From: Glandiceps talaboti
Lineage: Eukaryota; Hemichordata; Enteropneusta; Spengelidae
Reading direction: 5' to 3'
NCBI RefSeq assembly: GCF_964340395.1
Contig: NC_135561.1
Coordinates: 303,501-367,500, forward strand
DNA length: 64,000 nt
Under the pieces are notes generated by a model. It was not told where the DNA came from, ran no database searches, and saw only the letters and a list, made by a program, of their open reading frames with translations. This document shows positions 50,482 through 59,620 of the stretch, in pieces. Position 1 is the first letter of the stretch; every line of letters begins with the position of its first letter. The position numbers and the translations under genes were made by a program.

Positions 50482-51780
50482 GATGTTTTCTTTTTAATTA
50501 CCCAATCAATGTAGGTATATAAGTCATATTAATAAACAACTAGACCATGTCAAAATCATGGACCAGACGTACGCGCGCCGTTTCTCAATTCTTTAATTGT
50601 GTCCTCGCAAAATCCTCAGAAGTTCTGAGTCAGAATCGGCAATTTAATCAGGTCACACGGCTCCAACCTGGACGGAAGTGATTTTGTACAGAAACACACG
50701 ATACTCTTACCTTCCAGAGCTCCGCCTAAGTTTGCCCGGAAAGTATGGGCCGATGTGGTATGTCTTGTATTCAGTTTCTTGTAAAATTAAAACATAAAGA
50801 TTCCAGACTGTCGTGAGGTAGACATCTGGAAATACTTGTATCCATTCAAAGGGGATCATATCTTAAGTATTTAGAGTAAAGTATACACATGTAATATTTC
50901 AAATATGACAATATTATATGCTACACGTGAATGGTTAACTATCTGAACTCAGACAAACAAATAATCGGGTAATGTTTGAATGTTATTGGCTATGCCTGTG
51001 TATGGAATGTAATTCCGTGTTCTTAACACTACATCTATAGAGAAAATGACTGCGACGTTTATGTTTGTGTCGGTATTGCGATATCACAAAGAATTTGCCC
51101 TGGGCCCGAGCAAAATATAATTATATTATAATTTGATACAGTTGTAAACACCCATGTCTCTAAATCCACAGTTTAGAACTATCTTTGACAGAAGTCTAAA
51201 TGTGTACCTACCTTGCCAACTGTTAGCCTGTAGTCCGCATTGATGAGTGCAGCCCGTTACCCAGCTACCCTATTACACTACGGTCGGTTGTTTACACTGT
51301 GGATGCAGGACGATCTTAACCACGACTGACAGGCGCTATATGTAGTATGGATCCACATAATCCAAGAAAAACTAGAAATTTCTCCGAGAAAAGAGATGAG
51401 AATATGTTGAACCTCATGGGAGGTAGACGTTAGTGTGAAAGTTTTCTGTTTGCGACATATCTCTTTGTATGGAATTCTGAATAGTGTTGCGTCACACGTA
51501 AACGGCATCTCATAACTTACACATCAAACCTTATTGGTGTTTTGCAACCACACGAGATGTCATGTTCACACGAGATTTTGCATCGAAGAATACTTGTATA
51601 AAACCACTGTTCATTAAACTCTAAATTTAATACCAACATAAGAAAGAACCGCTTTTGAGAGTCTATTGGAATATTCATGAAGCATTTTATTTCTGTATGC
51701 AAATGATAAATTATCCCAAGAATCAACTAATTGTCTGTGCTGCTAGTATAGAGAGCTACAATAGCATAACTGATATGTTA
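47311..51780. other. Intergenic, no gene supported
   Basis: Mostly unique sequence. It holds a GATATCGTAGGG-type degenerate minisatellite at about 48318-48462 and a (TTTTG)n tract near 50453-50478. Short open frames have no recognisable content. Confidence 0.5.
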
Positions 51781-51782
51781 TC

Positions 51783-51915
51783 AAGATTACGGTTAGACTG
51801 TAAGATACGTCGTGACGTTTCGCCCTCACCGGCCTCCTCTCACACTTGTGTTAGGGGTTGGCCGATGGTTGAGGGCGCCCCGTCACGGCGTACCTTACAG
51901 ACTAGATTACGGTAT
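51783..51915. repeat. Foldback (imperfect inverted repeat), about 45-bp arms
   Basis: AGACTGTAAGATACGTCGTG..CGCCCTCACCGGCC (from about 51795) pairs with GGCCGATGGTTGAGGGCG..CGTCACGGCGTACC-TTACAGACT (to about 51903) around a loop of about 25 nt. GATTACGG also occurs as a direct repeat at both outer edges. It could be a MITE or a structured RNA. No coding potential. Confidence 0.7.
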
Positions 51916-52241
51916 AACGTATAAATTGTGAGGGCGCCACCAACGGCATTATGTTGCAGTCTACAGTCTACTTATATCTATTGTCTGTTGTTCTATTCAT
52001 CCAATAAATGCAACTATGTATGCTGCTTATTATTAGCCTGTTTTTCCAACTTGCAGTTTTTTTTGTTTACAAACAAATACCCCTTCCCCAGTAGAAAATG
52101 GATCAAACAATTGATTAGGGACGAGGTAATAGTGCAATGTAGGATAAAAAATTAAATTCCATTACTTTGGGGGGGGGGGGGAGCCATTTTAATTCTTATC
52201 CTAAAAAATTGATTTTAGTTTTAATGGATGTTTTGTACCAC
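51916..52241. other. Flank left of the transposon
   Basis: AT-rich unique sequence with a G run (about 52170-52181). No gene. Confidence 0.5.
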
Positions 52242-52245
52242 TTAA
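52242..52245. other. TTAA target-site copy, left
   Basis: TTAA abuts the outer base of the left terminal repeat and is matched by TTAA at 58996-58999. Confidence 0.9.
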
Positions 52246-52567
52246 AGGGAAAGGATACCCTATGATTGAATGACTTTTAATAAAAATATGAATGTTAAAC
52301 ATGATAAAATGTGTTGGTTTCATTCACTTTCACTTATCGGTATGGGAGAAGACGTCGCTCGAAACGTCTCTGTCCGTAGGCGGAAGTGACGTGCGTGCAT
52401 AGACACTACTTCCGCTGTCTGCTATCGCATGGCAGGAAGTGACGTATGGACCCATGAGAAGTTTATGGTCAGTTCGGTCCGCAACTCTGATGCAAACAGA
52501 ATGGCATGTTGTCAAGCGTATGGGTGTAAGAACAGAGTTGGTAAAGTGTCAGGAAAGAGTTTTTTCA
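52246..52567 (+). repeat. Left terminal inverted repeat (322 bp)
   Basis: Matches 58674-58995 in reverse complement except for about six bases. It includes the start ATG (52429) and the first roughly 46 codons of the THAP exon in plus orientation. Homology breaks down at TTTTTTCA (52567). Confidence 0.93.
52376..52450 (+). promoter_or_regulatory. ETS/CRE-like promoter motifs in left TIR
   Basis: GGCGGAAGTGACGTGCG, an inverted CTTCCGC and GGCAGGAAGTGACGTA lie in and just before the first coding triplets. GGAAGTGACGT combines an ETS core with a CRE half. The same motifs are at 58793-58865 in the other TIR, just upstream of the transposase start, so each end probably carries an inward promoter. 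Confidence 0.5.
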
Positions 52568-52629
52568 TTTCAAGATTTCAAGGTACCATTGTATTGTTAA
52601 TGTCGAGTCATTGTATAAGTATAACATAG
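52429..52629 (+). pseudogene. THAP start exon duplicated in left TIR (truncated)
   Basis: Reads MAGSDVWTHEKFMVSSV..MACCQAYGCKNRVGKVS as in the real transposase exon. After the TIR boundary it changes to unrelated residues and stops at 52627-52629. Only the first cysteine pair of the THAP zinc finger is present, so it cannot bind DNA like a THAP domain. A donor-like AAG|GTACC (52583) might allow splicing into left-arm exons. Confidence 0.6.
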
Positions 52630-52656
52630 GTCAGTTCAAGTAAGCCACTCCGCAAA

Positions 52657-53232
52657 ATGAACCGATCGTTAGCTACGAATAAACCCGCAGCTGAGTACAC
52701 GTATAATAGCGTCGAAGTTGATGTTGAATGGACATATAAAAGTTCGGAGACAGAGTCTTCCAATAGCAATGTCAATTCAAATGACTCGGGGAGGGAGGGA
52801 AATAAAAATGACAACAAAGCTGTAGAGTCAGCAACAGTCATTGATCATTTTTACCCGTCAACACTGTGCTGGTGTAACTGTAAGTCCGGTAAATGTGAAA
52901 TTGTGTCGATTGTAAGGGAAAGTTCCTGATGTACACCTATTATCAGATCCGATGCAGAACCTGACATGTATAATAAATTGGAAAGATTTCTCCGGATCAC
53001 GCTGTTCTCGGTACTATGTATGTGCAGTTTCATATTTACAAACGTCAAAATGGATTGACACCGGAAGTCAAGACGAATTAATTTTTATTAGGTTGTGTAC
53101 TATTTCAGACCACTAACGAAGGTACTATGCCTAATTCTTCTAATTTTACTATGAATTCGAATTTCAGTTAACAGTTACTGTAATGATCGCAATCATTTGT
53201 CTGTTATATGTTGGGATGTGCCTTTGCTGTAA
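52657..53232 (+). CDS. Possible left-arm gene with a Cys-Trp-Cys cluster
   Basis: An open frame from ATG 52657 encodes a Ser/Glu/Asn-rich stretch and then STLCWCN. It meets a strong donor (AACT|GTAAGT, exon end 52879). Joined to an acceptor at 53167 (CGAATTTCAG), it would continue FNSYCNDRNHLSVICWDVPLL and stop at 53232. The order (acidic/serine-rich, CWC, further Cys) resembles the ballast-type gene on the other strand (WCKCAKC, ECSCCYE). The remainder of that domain is missing, so this may be a decayed paralogue. Reading straight through the donor instead gives WCNCKSGKCEIV and a stop at 52927-52929. The exon model is my inference. Confidence 0.3.
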
Positions 53233-53698
53233 AACCCGGTCACGGCGTGCCAGTGATTGTACTCCCAAGTAAAATTATCGTTTATGCTGTCATAAAATGT
53301 CGAGAAAATGTTTTGCCTGCCGTTCGATTTTTTTTCTTTCGTTTGTGGCCGTAATTATACTAAAAATAAAGACTTACAGGAGGATTATTCATATGTTGTC
53401 AGTATCTGTGATTGTTTTCAGTATGGTTGAATTTTCTTGTCTTCCAATACAATAAGACAAGAGATTGGTAAGGAACATTGTTTAGTTATCCATAGTTGTC
53501 CATGCCTGCCAAACAAGAAGTCACTAAAAAAGACACCAGTTGCTTTGGAAAGCAGTAGAAAGTTGGTCATAATATTATCTATTGTCATTGTATGCAAGGT
53601 CGAAATAAACATAGAACAACAACTTATCACTTTCACTAGTTTATTGTATACGCAAAACGATGGTATGTAAATAGTGTAAAAAGAACAATAAAAGTGAA
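53168..53698 (+). other. Left-arm interior, exon-like fragments only
   Basis: From the acceptor at 53167 another frame reads a hydrophobic stretch (TVMIAIICLLYVGMCLCC) and a basic tail to a stop at 53272. A second open piece at 53437-53670 has a hydrophobic run (LVIILSIVIV). Neither can be joined with confidence to a gene. Confidence 0.25.
53640..53645 (-). terminator. Polyadenylation signal (AATAAA) of ballast gene
   Basis: TTTATT on the plus strand, i.e. AATAAA 54 nt after the stop codon of the ballast-like gene. Confidence 0.55.
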
Positions 53699-54611
53699 TT
53701 AATTGAAATCAAGTGCTTCTTCCACTTCTTTGTAGCCAACATATTTTGCATCATTTTCTGGGAACCGCTTTCTTATCATTCCAACAACACAGGCTGGTAT
53801 CACACGCCGATTGTGCTTCCCAAGTCGTTCACCTCGGTGAGCCCACAATATAAACTGCCTGTATGCCATCAAACGACACTGCCTGTTATAAAAATGGAGA
53901 GAATCTTTAAGTCCGTGTATTCAAAATTCAGGCTGAAAAGAATCTAGTTAAAACAGATCATCCTCTGTGTTGATAAAAAAATGTATTCATTTATGATCAC
54001 TGGAATTGATGACATGGCGTCAACATTCGAACCACTACTACCATCGGTGTGTCTCCCTGTACATGATGCCGATTCTTTCTTTTTCAAATACGATCTATAA
54101 GAGCAACCATTACTTGAAATAATGAATGCAACTTTAAGTGCAAAATTACTTTAGAAGAGATTATTTCGTTTACGTACCTGTTTGTAAGTATATCAGGTGC
54201 CATCCCACTACGTCGCTTATATATATGAAACTGTACATATGCTGTTGCGAGGACCACTGGCTCCAAACAAATAACTGCTAGATCTTTAACTTCTGTTATA
54301 CATTTGACACTTTCCATCTGTTCTGCAATCACATCCATTTCATAGCAACAGCTACATTCCTTTGCCTTAGTCATGACTTCGCATTTAGCACACTTGCACC
54401 ATGATGTACCGGTCAATCGCGAACGATCGCCAATTGCCACCATCTCACTTTCTCTACTTGAGATTGATGCTTCAGATTCACTGTCAGTATCGTAGTCTGT
54501 AGAATGTTCGTCTGAATGCTCACTGTCATCATACTCTGGTTCAAAATTGTACCCAGTGATGGTACCCGTCCCTTCCATTCCAAACGCCATAACGATCTGA
54601 TCTGTACACAT
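53699..54611 (-). CDS. P2X7 ballast-domain-like protein carried by the transposon (2 exons)
   Basis: Exon 1 is 54611-54178 (donor AACAG|GTACGT) and exon 2 is 53882-53699 (acceptor TATAACAG). The join restores TNRQCRLMAYRQF; the product is about 205 residues. Residues about 20-65 are acidic and serine-rich. Next comes a cysteine cluster (WCKCAKCEVM, ECSCCYEM), a helical part with CLEPVVLATAYVQF, and a C-terminal part YRQFILWAHRGERLG, IPACVVGMIRKRFP and VGYKE. These landmarks follow the order of the cytosolic C-terminal ballast domain of vertebrate P2X7 (WCxCxxC, a YRxxxxW segment, IPSCCRWRIRKEFP, SGFK). There is no channel part. In P2X7 this domain binds zinc and GDP; here its role is unknown. 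It lies about 290 bp downstream of the transposase stop, same strand, fully inside the element. AATAAA on the minus strand at 53645-53640 could end the transcript. An earlier 5' exon cannot be excluded. Confidence 0.85.
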
Positions 54612-54747
54612 TTGCAAATGTCGAAAAGCAGGAGCTGGTTAAGTTATTATGCATACGTATGTAGATTCCCATTGGCTGCAGTTGGATACACAGGATACAA
54701 AGAATTTCAAGAAGCCGTTTCTTTTCATTGATAACATTTTATATTCA

Positions 54748-54753
54748 TTTATT
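54748..54753 (-). terminator. Candidate polyadenylation signal (AATAAA) of transposase gene
   Basis: AATAAA on the minus strand 150 nt after the transposase stop, before the ballast-gene start at 54611. It suggests two separate transcripts, although read-through is possible. Confidence 0.45.
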
Positions 54754-54902
54754 TACATATTTACAATAGTTGGTAACATGGCATACATATTGTTATAAAG
54801 AACTGTAACAATGGAACACTGTAACTTTCAAGTTTCCTTCACTGTGAATAAATTTGTTATTGCTCGCAGACAATACATGGTAAATGTTTCAGTCATGGCC
54901 GT

Positions 54903-57900
54903 TTATATGTCACCAAAACGACTGATGTGTTGCCGAATTAGTTCTTCCTTCAGAGGTTTTGGTTTCTTTGCGACATTTTTAGGACGGTTAACAAGATCTG
55001 CGTCAACATTTGACTTGACGGAGTCGGTTTTTCTCTGCATTACCCTTTGCATCATTATATACAAATAATCATACGTTTTATTTTCATACACTGGTCGGGC
55101 TACCCATTTACCACTGACTTTGTGATACACAGTTTTGAAGCGTAACTCGCCAAAACTAGCGGTATTTCTTCTAGGTTTTTTAATTACGGCCTGTTTCCTA
55201 TTGACATTGTGGTTATGGTCAAGAGCGGCTAACTGAACTCTCGCAACCATTTGTTTAAAATCAAACTCTTGACGTTTCGGGACATATTTCGTCATCATTG
55301 AATGATAAACTTCTAGGGACCCTGTGTGGCAAAATTCACTAAGGTGTTGTATATCCTTCAATAAACGCTTGTCGAGAACTATTTCTTTCAAAGCTAGGAA
55401 AGCTGCAGATTTTGGTTTCAGCCATTTCTTCAACCTACGTTGACGTTGTGTTAATTTGCCGTGACAACACTTGTGAAAGTGCTTACAACCTTTCCAAGAA
55501 TGCTTATTGACAATGTGTCTCAAAATGGACTGCCACATTTCAACAATAAGTTCTCTGTCACCTTGACATTGTTGTGCACAAAACCATAAATGATTACCAA
55601 TGGCCTTGGCCCAGTCCATTAATGCACTAAATTTCTTAGTTTTAGCCTTTTCCATGATTTTTTTCTTTATTGATTTTTCGAGATGCCAGACATCGAACTG
55701 ATGGGAAATGTCTGTGTATTTTTTTTTCATAACACTACGGATACCCACATGCCTGTCTGTTGCTACTGTACTTGGTTTAACGTTATTGGTAATCATATGT
55801 TCCATTACACGTTGAAATCCTTCTTTCTCCATGGCTACAGAGGATGATACCTCACTAACCTGTACGACAGAAAAATCAACAACTTTCTCTGATTGTGAAT
55901 CCATCATCGTATAGGCTCCATACTTAGCATTATAGCCCGGAGAGTCGCACCTACCATCACCTATCATTGTATTTGTTTTACCTTGCAAGGAAGTAAAAAC
56001 CTTCTCTTGTTCACTTTTCCACGAGCTTTCTATTTCTGGTATCAAGTAATCATTTTGAATCTGTTGATAGGTTGATTTTCCGACAAAATGCAAATTTATA
56101 AGATCAGTGAAATTCGACACACGTTGGAAGGTTTGCCCACTAAAAAGAATTGCACTTGAAACCAACAAATTGCCAACGGGCATTTTACCTATTACAGGTT
56201 GTGACTCCCAATTGTAAATCAAATGGCCGCTGATACAATACAGGGAAACACTCAATGATGTACCTGTGACTATCTTTTTACTTTCGTCAACAGGCGAGTT
56301 ACACTCACAACATTTCAATTGATTACACAACTCATCAATAGCACTTTCAAATACAATAAATTTTGGTTCATTGATAAAGTCACTAGTTTCTGGTTCTGAT
56401 TCAGATTGACTATCTTCACTTGGCTCATAATCAGGATCTCGCCTAAAACTTAGTTGTCTAGGAGATGATATTGTGCTGTCCAAGTAGGGAGAGTTAAAAC
56501 TGTCATTTCTAAGTCTGTCTTTCAAAGGTGTAGATGTGACTGGATGAAAAAACATCTGGCTTGGCGAAGACGTCACGGGTGTCGAATCAGGGATGGATGT
56601 CGATTTTTTTGGTGGTGGTTGCTGTTCTTCATTGTCATCATTCTGCATACGCTTGTGAATACCACTGGACACAGTTGATAATGATAGGACGATGACTGGA
56701 TCGGTCTGGATTTCTACACTTCGAGTGTTCGATTTTGTGCCTTCTTGCTAGAATAAAGAAAATATGTATTTATATTAATTAATTGTCTGCAAATTCAGAA
56801 ATGTCGATGATTGGGGAAAATTATCTGAACAAATATTTTCAAATTCCTATTTTCCTGCCTGTTATCAGCGTATAAGTATAGTATAAAAAAGAGTATGTCT
56901 TACCTCATCCTTATCATTTTGTTCGTTGTTACTGTCGATACTTCCAGGAGTGCTTTCGGCATCCATCATTGCTTTGTCAGTGCTTCCACTTGTAATATAC
57001 ACACCCTACAAAAAGATCGTATCGAAAGAACAACGTCAGAACAAAATACATGTAATATACTAGTATACCCTTTCGATTCATAAGTCCCAATCCATAAGTC
57101 CCCGTCCCGGACTACGTCCGGCGGGGACTAAAAATACAGAAGTATAAATAAGTATTTGGTACTTTTTTTATGAGTGAAAGAAACCATAACGGGTAACGTA
57201 GCGATGTCCGTATAGCGTATTGTTACGTCATAAACCGTGGTCAGAAATTTCTCTACTTTTATTTTTTTTCAAAGATTCTCGTGGTCACAAAGTGAATGCA
57301 TATTAACATGCTGACACACACTTCGATATTTCCCTTAGCTAAGTAGTTTCCTGGTGTTATTTTCATAAGTGAGACTAAGTTGACGGAAACAATCTTCATG
57401 AAAACGAAATTTTCAAATATTATATCGAATCGAAAGTTGTGGATGTACTTTGCGAATATTACTATACTCTTGGGGTGTGTCTCACCAGTTTTTCTCACAA
57501 TCATTTCACCAATGTTTATTATATTACGAAAGAGAAAGGAAAAAAATTAATTGGTATGATGCTAACAATTTCACAATATGGGTACGATTTTAAATATCGG
57601 GTGGGCGGACTTTGAAAGCAAATTGGATGTGTCGCACTCTGACACCCATACTTGTCTGTGATGTGGCGACAACTTTAACATCAAAATACAATGTAGCTGA
57701 GAATGTTTCGCAACCAAGGAAAGGAAGTCTGTTGAACAATAGTGGCGGGTCTGTGATCGAACAATTCACACTTTACAAGATGGTCCAGATGGTTTTGTAC
57801 CGGTCAGTTTATTTGAGTCATGACAGGCTGAAATATTCCCACGCACTATCCAACACTTTGAGAGAGTAAAGTTCGATTACATGTTACATGGTTACACTGT

Positions 57901-58812
57901 GAAAAATATCGCGTGCCATTTTCCTAAAGTACATAATTTATTGGCGTTAGTTATAAAAAAAGAGGTAAAAGTTGACGGAAAAACATCATGAAAACGATTT
58001 TATTTTTCAAAGATATTTGTGGATTACCTAAATATCACTTGGTATGCCGTCGGAGTTTGAATTTTTTAAAAAGTCATTGAATATCAGTGAATAACTACAA
58101 ATAGGAGAAAACAAAATCAATTCTGATATATGGGTATGGAACATAAGTTCATAACTTTAAATATCTGGCGGCCCAAGTAGATCGGACGTTCGCATCGAAA
58201 AAAATGACTTTGTTCCGACAGCAGTTTTGTACCTGTCAACGTACGTGTACAGTTGGCCGTGTCTAAACATAATGTACAAATCGAATTTTAAAAAGATAAT
58301 ATTAGATACCGATTGGAGAAGGGATGAAAATACAGCCTCCGCCAGATTGTAAACTTATGGTCGAATCAAAGCGATCCGGATTTGAAAAGACAGACTCATC
58401 TCACCTCATTATTTTCTTGTCGCAGTTTTCCGTCATCTTCCTGTAGCCTTTTGAATATTGTAAGTGTTGGTACCGAGCCTTTCTTCAATATTTTTCGTTT
58501 CGCCGGACAGTTCATCAATTCAGCCCTCAAATCTCGTTCGATACATTCGGGTTCAAAGTGATCCTCACATACTACTTTGTTCTTTCCAAACTTAAAATTA
58601 GAAAGAGAACTGACACCAATATTGCAAAGCCACTTCTTTGCCAGATCATAGTTTTTTGATGCATCTGGAATCTTGAAAAAACTCTTTCCCGATACTTTAC
58701 CAACTCTGTTCTTACACCCATACGCTTGACAACATGCCATTCTGTTTGCGTCAGAGTTGCGGACCGAACTGACCATAAACTTCTCATGGGTCCATACGTC
58801 ACTTCCTGCCAT
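54903..58812 (-). CDS. THAP-DDE transposase, Kolobok type (3 exons)
   Basis: Exons are 58812-58405, 57005-56904 and 56747-54903, all joined in phase 0 with clear sites (GAG|GTGAGA; TTGTAG|GGT; GAG|GTAAGA; TTCTAG|CAA). The product is 784 residues. Residues about 25-115 form a THAP zinc finger: MACCQAYGC, then VVCEDHF as the C-x2-H half, with an inner Trp (KKWLC) and the closing proline segment VPTLTIF. A short leucine/glutamate-rich helix follows (about 116-136). Residues about 197-290 are Ser/Pro-rich, and CCEC lies near 316. The catalytic region has GDGRCDSPG (about 433-441), TDRHVG (Asp about 501), FDVWH (about 521-525) and HTGSLEVYH (Glu about 649), fitting a DDE-type RNase H fold. THAP proteins bind the transposon ends; the DDE core cuts and joins DNA. 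All frames are open, so the enzyme may be functional. Which Asp and Glu are catalytic is my inference from spacing. Confidence 0.9.
57075..57134. repeat. Stand-alone hairpin motif, shared with 61380-61425
   Basis: AAGTCCCCGTCCCGGACT and GTCCGGCGGGGACT can fold into a strong GC stem. Nearly the same sequence, including the preceding CCAATC.ATAAG, ends the repeat block at 61.4 kb. Here it lies in the first intron of the transposase. Confidence 0.75.
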
Positions 58813-58995
58813 GCGAAAGCAGACAGCGGAAGTAGTGTCTATGCACGCACGTCACTTCCGCCTCCGGACAGAGACGTTTCGAGCGACGTCTTCTCCCATA
58901 CCGATAAGTGAAAGTGAATGAAACCAACACATTTTATCGTGTTTAACATTCATATTTTTATTAAAAGTCATTCAATCATAGGGTATCCTTTCCCT
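58674..58995 (-). repeat. Right terminal inverted repeat (322 bp)
   Basis: Reverse complement of 52246-52567. It contains the transposase start codon (58812) and promoter-like motifs. The differences from the left copy include one synonymous change in the THAP codons (GAT/GAC) and a few promoter-side changes. Confidence 0.93.
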
Positions 58996-58999
58996 TTAA
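58996..58999. other. TTAA target-site copy, right
   Basis: TTAA directly follows the outer base of the right terminal repeat. Confidence 0.9.
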
Positions 59000-59310
59000 T
59001 ACAAATATTTCAAAATGTCAAATTGAGAAATAGAAGAATGTTTGCTATATATAGTAAATTCATGGCATTAAAATAAAGTAAGGTGTCAACAAAAGAACTA
59101 TTGCTTTACTCACTACATACTGGCTTTATATTCATAGCACTACACAGTACTTATTACACAGTAGTACATACTACATATTAGTACTACATGGCTTTGGTTG
59201 GCACTTTTTTGATATACAATGTGGTCTGTTGCAGGAAAAATATGAGGTTATGTCGAAAGTTCTCAATCTATGTCGAACTTTAACTCTCCATGTGAGTCTA
59301 TCTATGACGC
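59000..59310. other. Spacer between the transposon and the methyltransferase gene
   Basis: AT-rich, with TACTA/TAGTACTACAT words related to the minisatellite at 46.4 kb. No gene. Confidence 0.4.
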
Positions 59311-59311
59311 T

Positions 59312-59313
<2 letters not shown>

Positions 59314-59398
<85 letters not shown>

Positions 59399-59435
59399 AG
59401 GGGGAGAGAGAGAGGGGGGATAGAGAGAGAGCAAA
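59314..59435. repeat. (GA)n microsatellite
   Basis: Pure GAGA tract of about 76 bp, then G-rich GA variants. Confidence 0.97.
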
Positions 59436-59620
59436 GAGACGTGATTACATAGCTGTTAGAATGGTTACCCTAGCTATTTTTTACTTTGTTGGTCTGAGAA
59501 CATTATCTTAATAAGTTTTTATAGATAGAAGGGAGAAGAAAGGATAACACATGAGGAAGAGGAGAGAGGATTGATCCCACCCAGGGTGTCTTGTGCCTGG
59601 TTTCCCTTCAACTGTACATG

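Larger units (their letters stand above)
52246..58995 (-). mobile_element. Kolobok-type DNA transposon, complete (6,750 bp)
   Basis: The ends AGGGAAAGGATACCCTATGA (from 52246) and its reverse complement (to 58995) are flanked on both sides by TTAA (52242-52245 and 58996-58999), the expected target-site duplication. Terminal inverted repeats run 322 bp (52246-52567 and 58674-58995) with about six mismatches. Inside is an open three-exon transposase gene with an N-terminal THAP domain. TTAA targets together with a THAP-DDE transposase are hallmarks of the Kolobok superfamily; piggyBac shares TTAA but has no THAP. A second gene, encoding a P2X7 ballast-like domain, lies downstream on the same strand. 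High TIR identity and open frames suggest recent insertion and possibly an autonomous copy. Confidence 0.9.

Noticed and set aside
53699-54611. A P2X receptor channel gene
   Set aside because: Only the cytosolic ballast part is present. No pore or ectodomain motifs are found in the flanks, and the gene lies within transposon ends.
52246-58995. piggyBac element (also TTAA)
   Set aside because: The transposase has a THAP domain and a different DDE context, and the TIRs are hundreds of bases long, which fits Kolobok better.
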